Positions 62,951-64,000 of a DNA stretch of 64,000 nt are shown piece by piece. The number at the start of each line of letters is the position of its first letter. The first letter of the stretch is position 1. Source of the DNA: Shimia sp. Alg240-R146 (GTDB lineage Bacteria; Pseudomonadota; Alphaproteobacteria; Rhodobacterales; Rhodobacteraceae); assembly GCF_947331465.1 (NCBI RefSeq), contig NZ_CAMZOK010000002.1, positions 1,054,001-1,118,000 on the forward strand, given 5' to 3'. Under the pieces are notes generated by a model. The model made no database searches, was not told where the DNA came from, and saw nothing but the letters and a program-made list of their open reading frames with translations. A program made the position numbers and the translations under genes.

Positions 62951-64000
62951 TTACATCAACTTGCGTCTGCGTGTCACGTGAATATCCAGATCGGTGATCT
63001 TTTTCCGCAACGTATTTCGGTTGATGCCAAGCAAATCGGCACATTTCGCCTGATTTCCACCAGTGGCATCCAATGCAATCTCGATCAACGGCAGTTCAAT
63101 CTCGCGCAATATGCGCCCATACAGCCCGGCGGGCGGCAACATATTGCCGTGCAAGTCAAAATAACGACGCAGATGCCGCGCGACAGACGCAGACAGCTTT
63201 TCAGTGTCTTCCCCCCCCAAGAGCGGACCCACCTGAGGCTGCGCGCCCAACACCATTTCGGCCTCGGTGCGCGAAATTTCTTCACTTTGCGCAGTAAGAA
63301 CCAAACGCCGAACCGCATTCTCCAGTTGACGCACATTGCCCGGCCAACTGTAGGCTCTGAACATCTCAATCGCATCTTCCGAGAACATCCGCATCGGCGC
63401 ACCATCTCGCTCCGCGCGATTCAGGAAATGGGTCACCAGCAACGGAATGTCATCCACCCTTTCGCGCAGGCTCGGCACGTGCACAGTTGCACCATTCAAG
63501 CGATAATACAGATCCTGCCGCACACTGCCCTTTTCCATCGCCTGCTGCAGGTCAATTTGGCTGGTTGCCATGAACCTCGGGTTTTGTTCACCCGGAGCGT
63601 CAATCATGCGCACAATCCGCGCCTGAATGTCGTCGTCGATGTCACCGATTTCATCAATCAGAATGGTGCCGCCCTTGGCTTTGGCCAACACCCGTGCCGG
63701 CCCTTCAAGGTCCACGAGTTCAGATGCGTTTGCGACCACAAATGGCAATGATCGGCGATCCGAAAAGTCATGAATTTCACGAGCAATCAATGATTTACCG
63801 GTTCCGCTTTCACCGGAGATCAGCACCGGAAGATCCGTATTCATCACCCGCGCCACAAGCCGGTAAAGGGCCTGCATCGCAGGGGTACGACCCACCAGCG
63901 GCAACTCGTCCGGGCGTTCTTTTTCGCCCTGCGGTTCTGCTGGCGCGCGTCGTTTCAATTCTAACGCCTTGCCTGTGCGCTTCATCAAATCCGGCAGATC
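62951..64000 (-). CDS. ntrC: Nitrogen regulator NtrC, 5' part outside the window, no GAFTGA loop
   Basis: 349 residues are visible and the frame stays open to the right edge, where the receiver domain is expected. The AAA+ domain has Walker [17 protein letters not shown] and Walker [12 protein letters not shown]. Between them [20 protein letters not shown] is far shorter than in sigma-54 activators and has no GAFTGA. This is the Rhodobacter capsulatus NtrC type, known to activate sigma-70 promoters. A Fis HTH ([20 protein letters not shown]) is at the end. ntrB probably lies further right. Confidence 0.92.
   Translation of the reverse strand, partial: DLPDLMKRTGKALELKRRAPAEPQGEKERPDELPLVGRTPAMQALYRLVARVMNTDLPVLISGESGTGKSLIAREIHDFSDRRSLPFVVANASELVDLEGPARVLAKAKGGTILIDEIGDIDDDIQARIVRMIDAPGEQNPRFMATSQIDLQQAMEKGSVRQDLYYRLNGATVHVPSLRERVDDIPLLVTHFLNRAERDGAPMRMFSEDAIEMFRAYSWPGNVRQLENAVRRLVLTAQSEEISRTEAEMVLGAQPQVGPLLGGEDTEKLSASVARHLRRYFDLHGNMLPPAGLYGRILREIELPLIEIALDATGGNQAKCADLLGINRNTLRKKITDLDIHVTRRRKLM

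Overview
The window reads as a chromosomal segment of a marine alphaproteobacterium of the order Rhodobacterales (Roseobacter group). The evidence is the set of housekeeping genes and their neighbours: hflX-hfq-trkH-trkA next to ntrX-ntrY-ntrC, an RNase E with a large acidic insertion inside its S1 domain, the F1-ATPase zeta inhibitor (DUF1476), rlmE beside a Ppx/GppA phosphatase, a cysteine-free HemB, and a methionine synthase split into separate polypeptides. Coding density is high. I found no insertion sequence, prophage, CRISPR array, rRNA or tRNA.

Layout. 1-5.7 kb is a nonulosonic (sialic-type) acid locus made of two converging units: neuB, a 39-codon ORF, a sulfotransferase and neuC on +, and neuA, an SDR and a Gfo/Idh oxidoreductase on -. 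5.9-9.1 kb holds an LpxL-like acyltransferase, rlmE and ppx. 9.3-11.7 kb is a C1 operon: a small protein, a MetF-like reductase and the methyl-folate module of a split methionine synthase, closed by a strong terminator. 11.7-20.6 kb carries lipid and envelope genes (acyl-CoA ligase, cardiolipin synthase, BrkB), a candidate small RNA, a P450/hydrolase pair, ccdA and tusA. 20.6-30.4 kb has rne, a HAD phosphatase, dctD/dctB, purQ/purS/purC and the zeta subunit. 30.5-38 kb has an MprF-like protein, the homocysteine module, a Sel1-repeat protein, a nuclease, a radical SAM protein, the corrinoid module and DUF1638. 38-51 kb has a desaturase with a nearby XRE-cupin regulator, an acyl-CoA ligase/DsbA-like pair, an MFS pump, mfd, hemB, a SYLF lipoprotein, a hydrolase and a 3-hydroxyisobutyrate-dehydrogenase-like enzyme. 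51-64 kb has a penicillin-acylase-family protein, hflX-hfq, trkH-trkA, two related small lipoproteins and ntrX-ntrY-ntrC; ntrC runs off the right edge.

How parts may work together. The pterin, homocysteine and corrinoid modules lie at 10.5, 32.5 and 36.5 kb and together would make one cobalamin-dependent methionine synthase. Both methyltransferase modules end in arginine-rich tails and the corrinoid carrier begins with a run of acidic residues, which suggests electrostatic docking. All three bacterial enhancer-binding-type regulators in the window (DctD-like, NtrX, NtrC) lack the sigma-54-contacting GAFTGA loop.

The most interesting non-coding signal is at about 15.86-16.08 kb. A heat-shock-like promoter (TTGAAT, 12 nt, CCCTATTT) precedes a perfect 14-bp stem whose loop carries CCTCCTCCC. 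This is the hallmark of the anti-Shine-Dalgarno 'cuckoo'/CcsR small RNAs of Rhodobacterales and Rhizobiales. A second fold and an intrinsic terminator follow.
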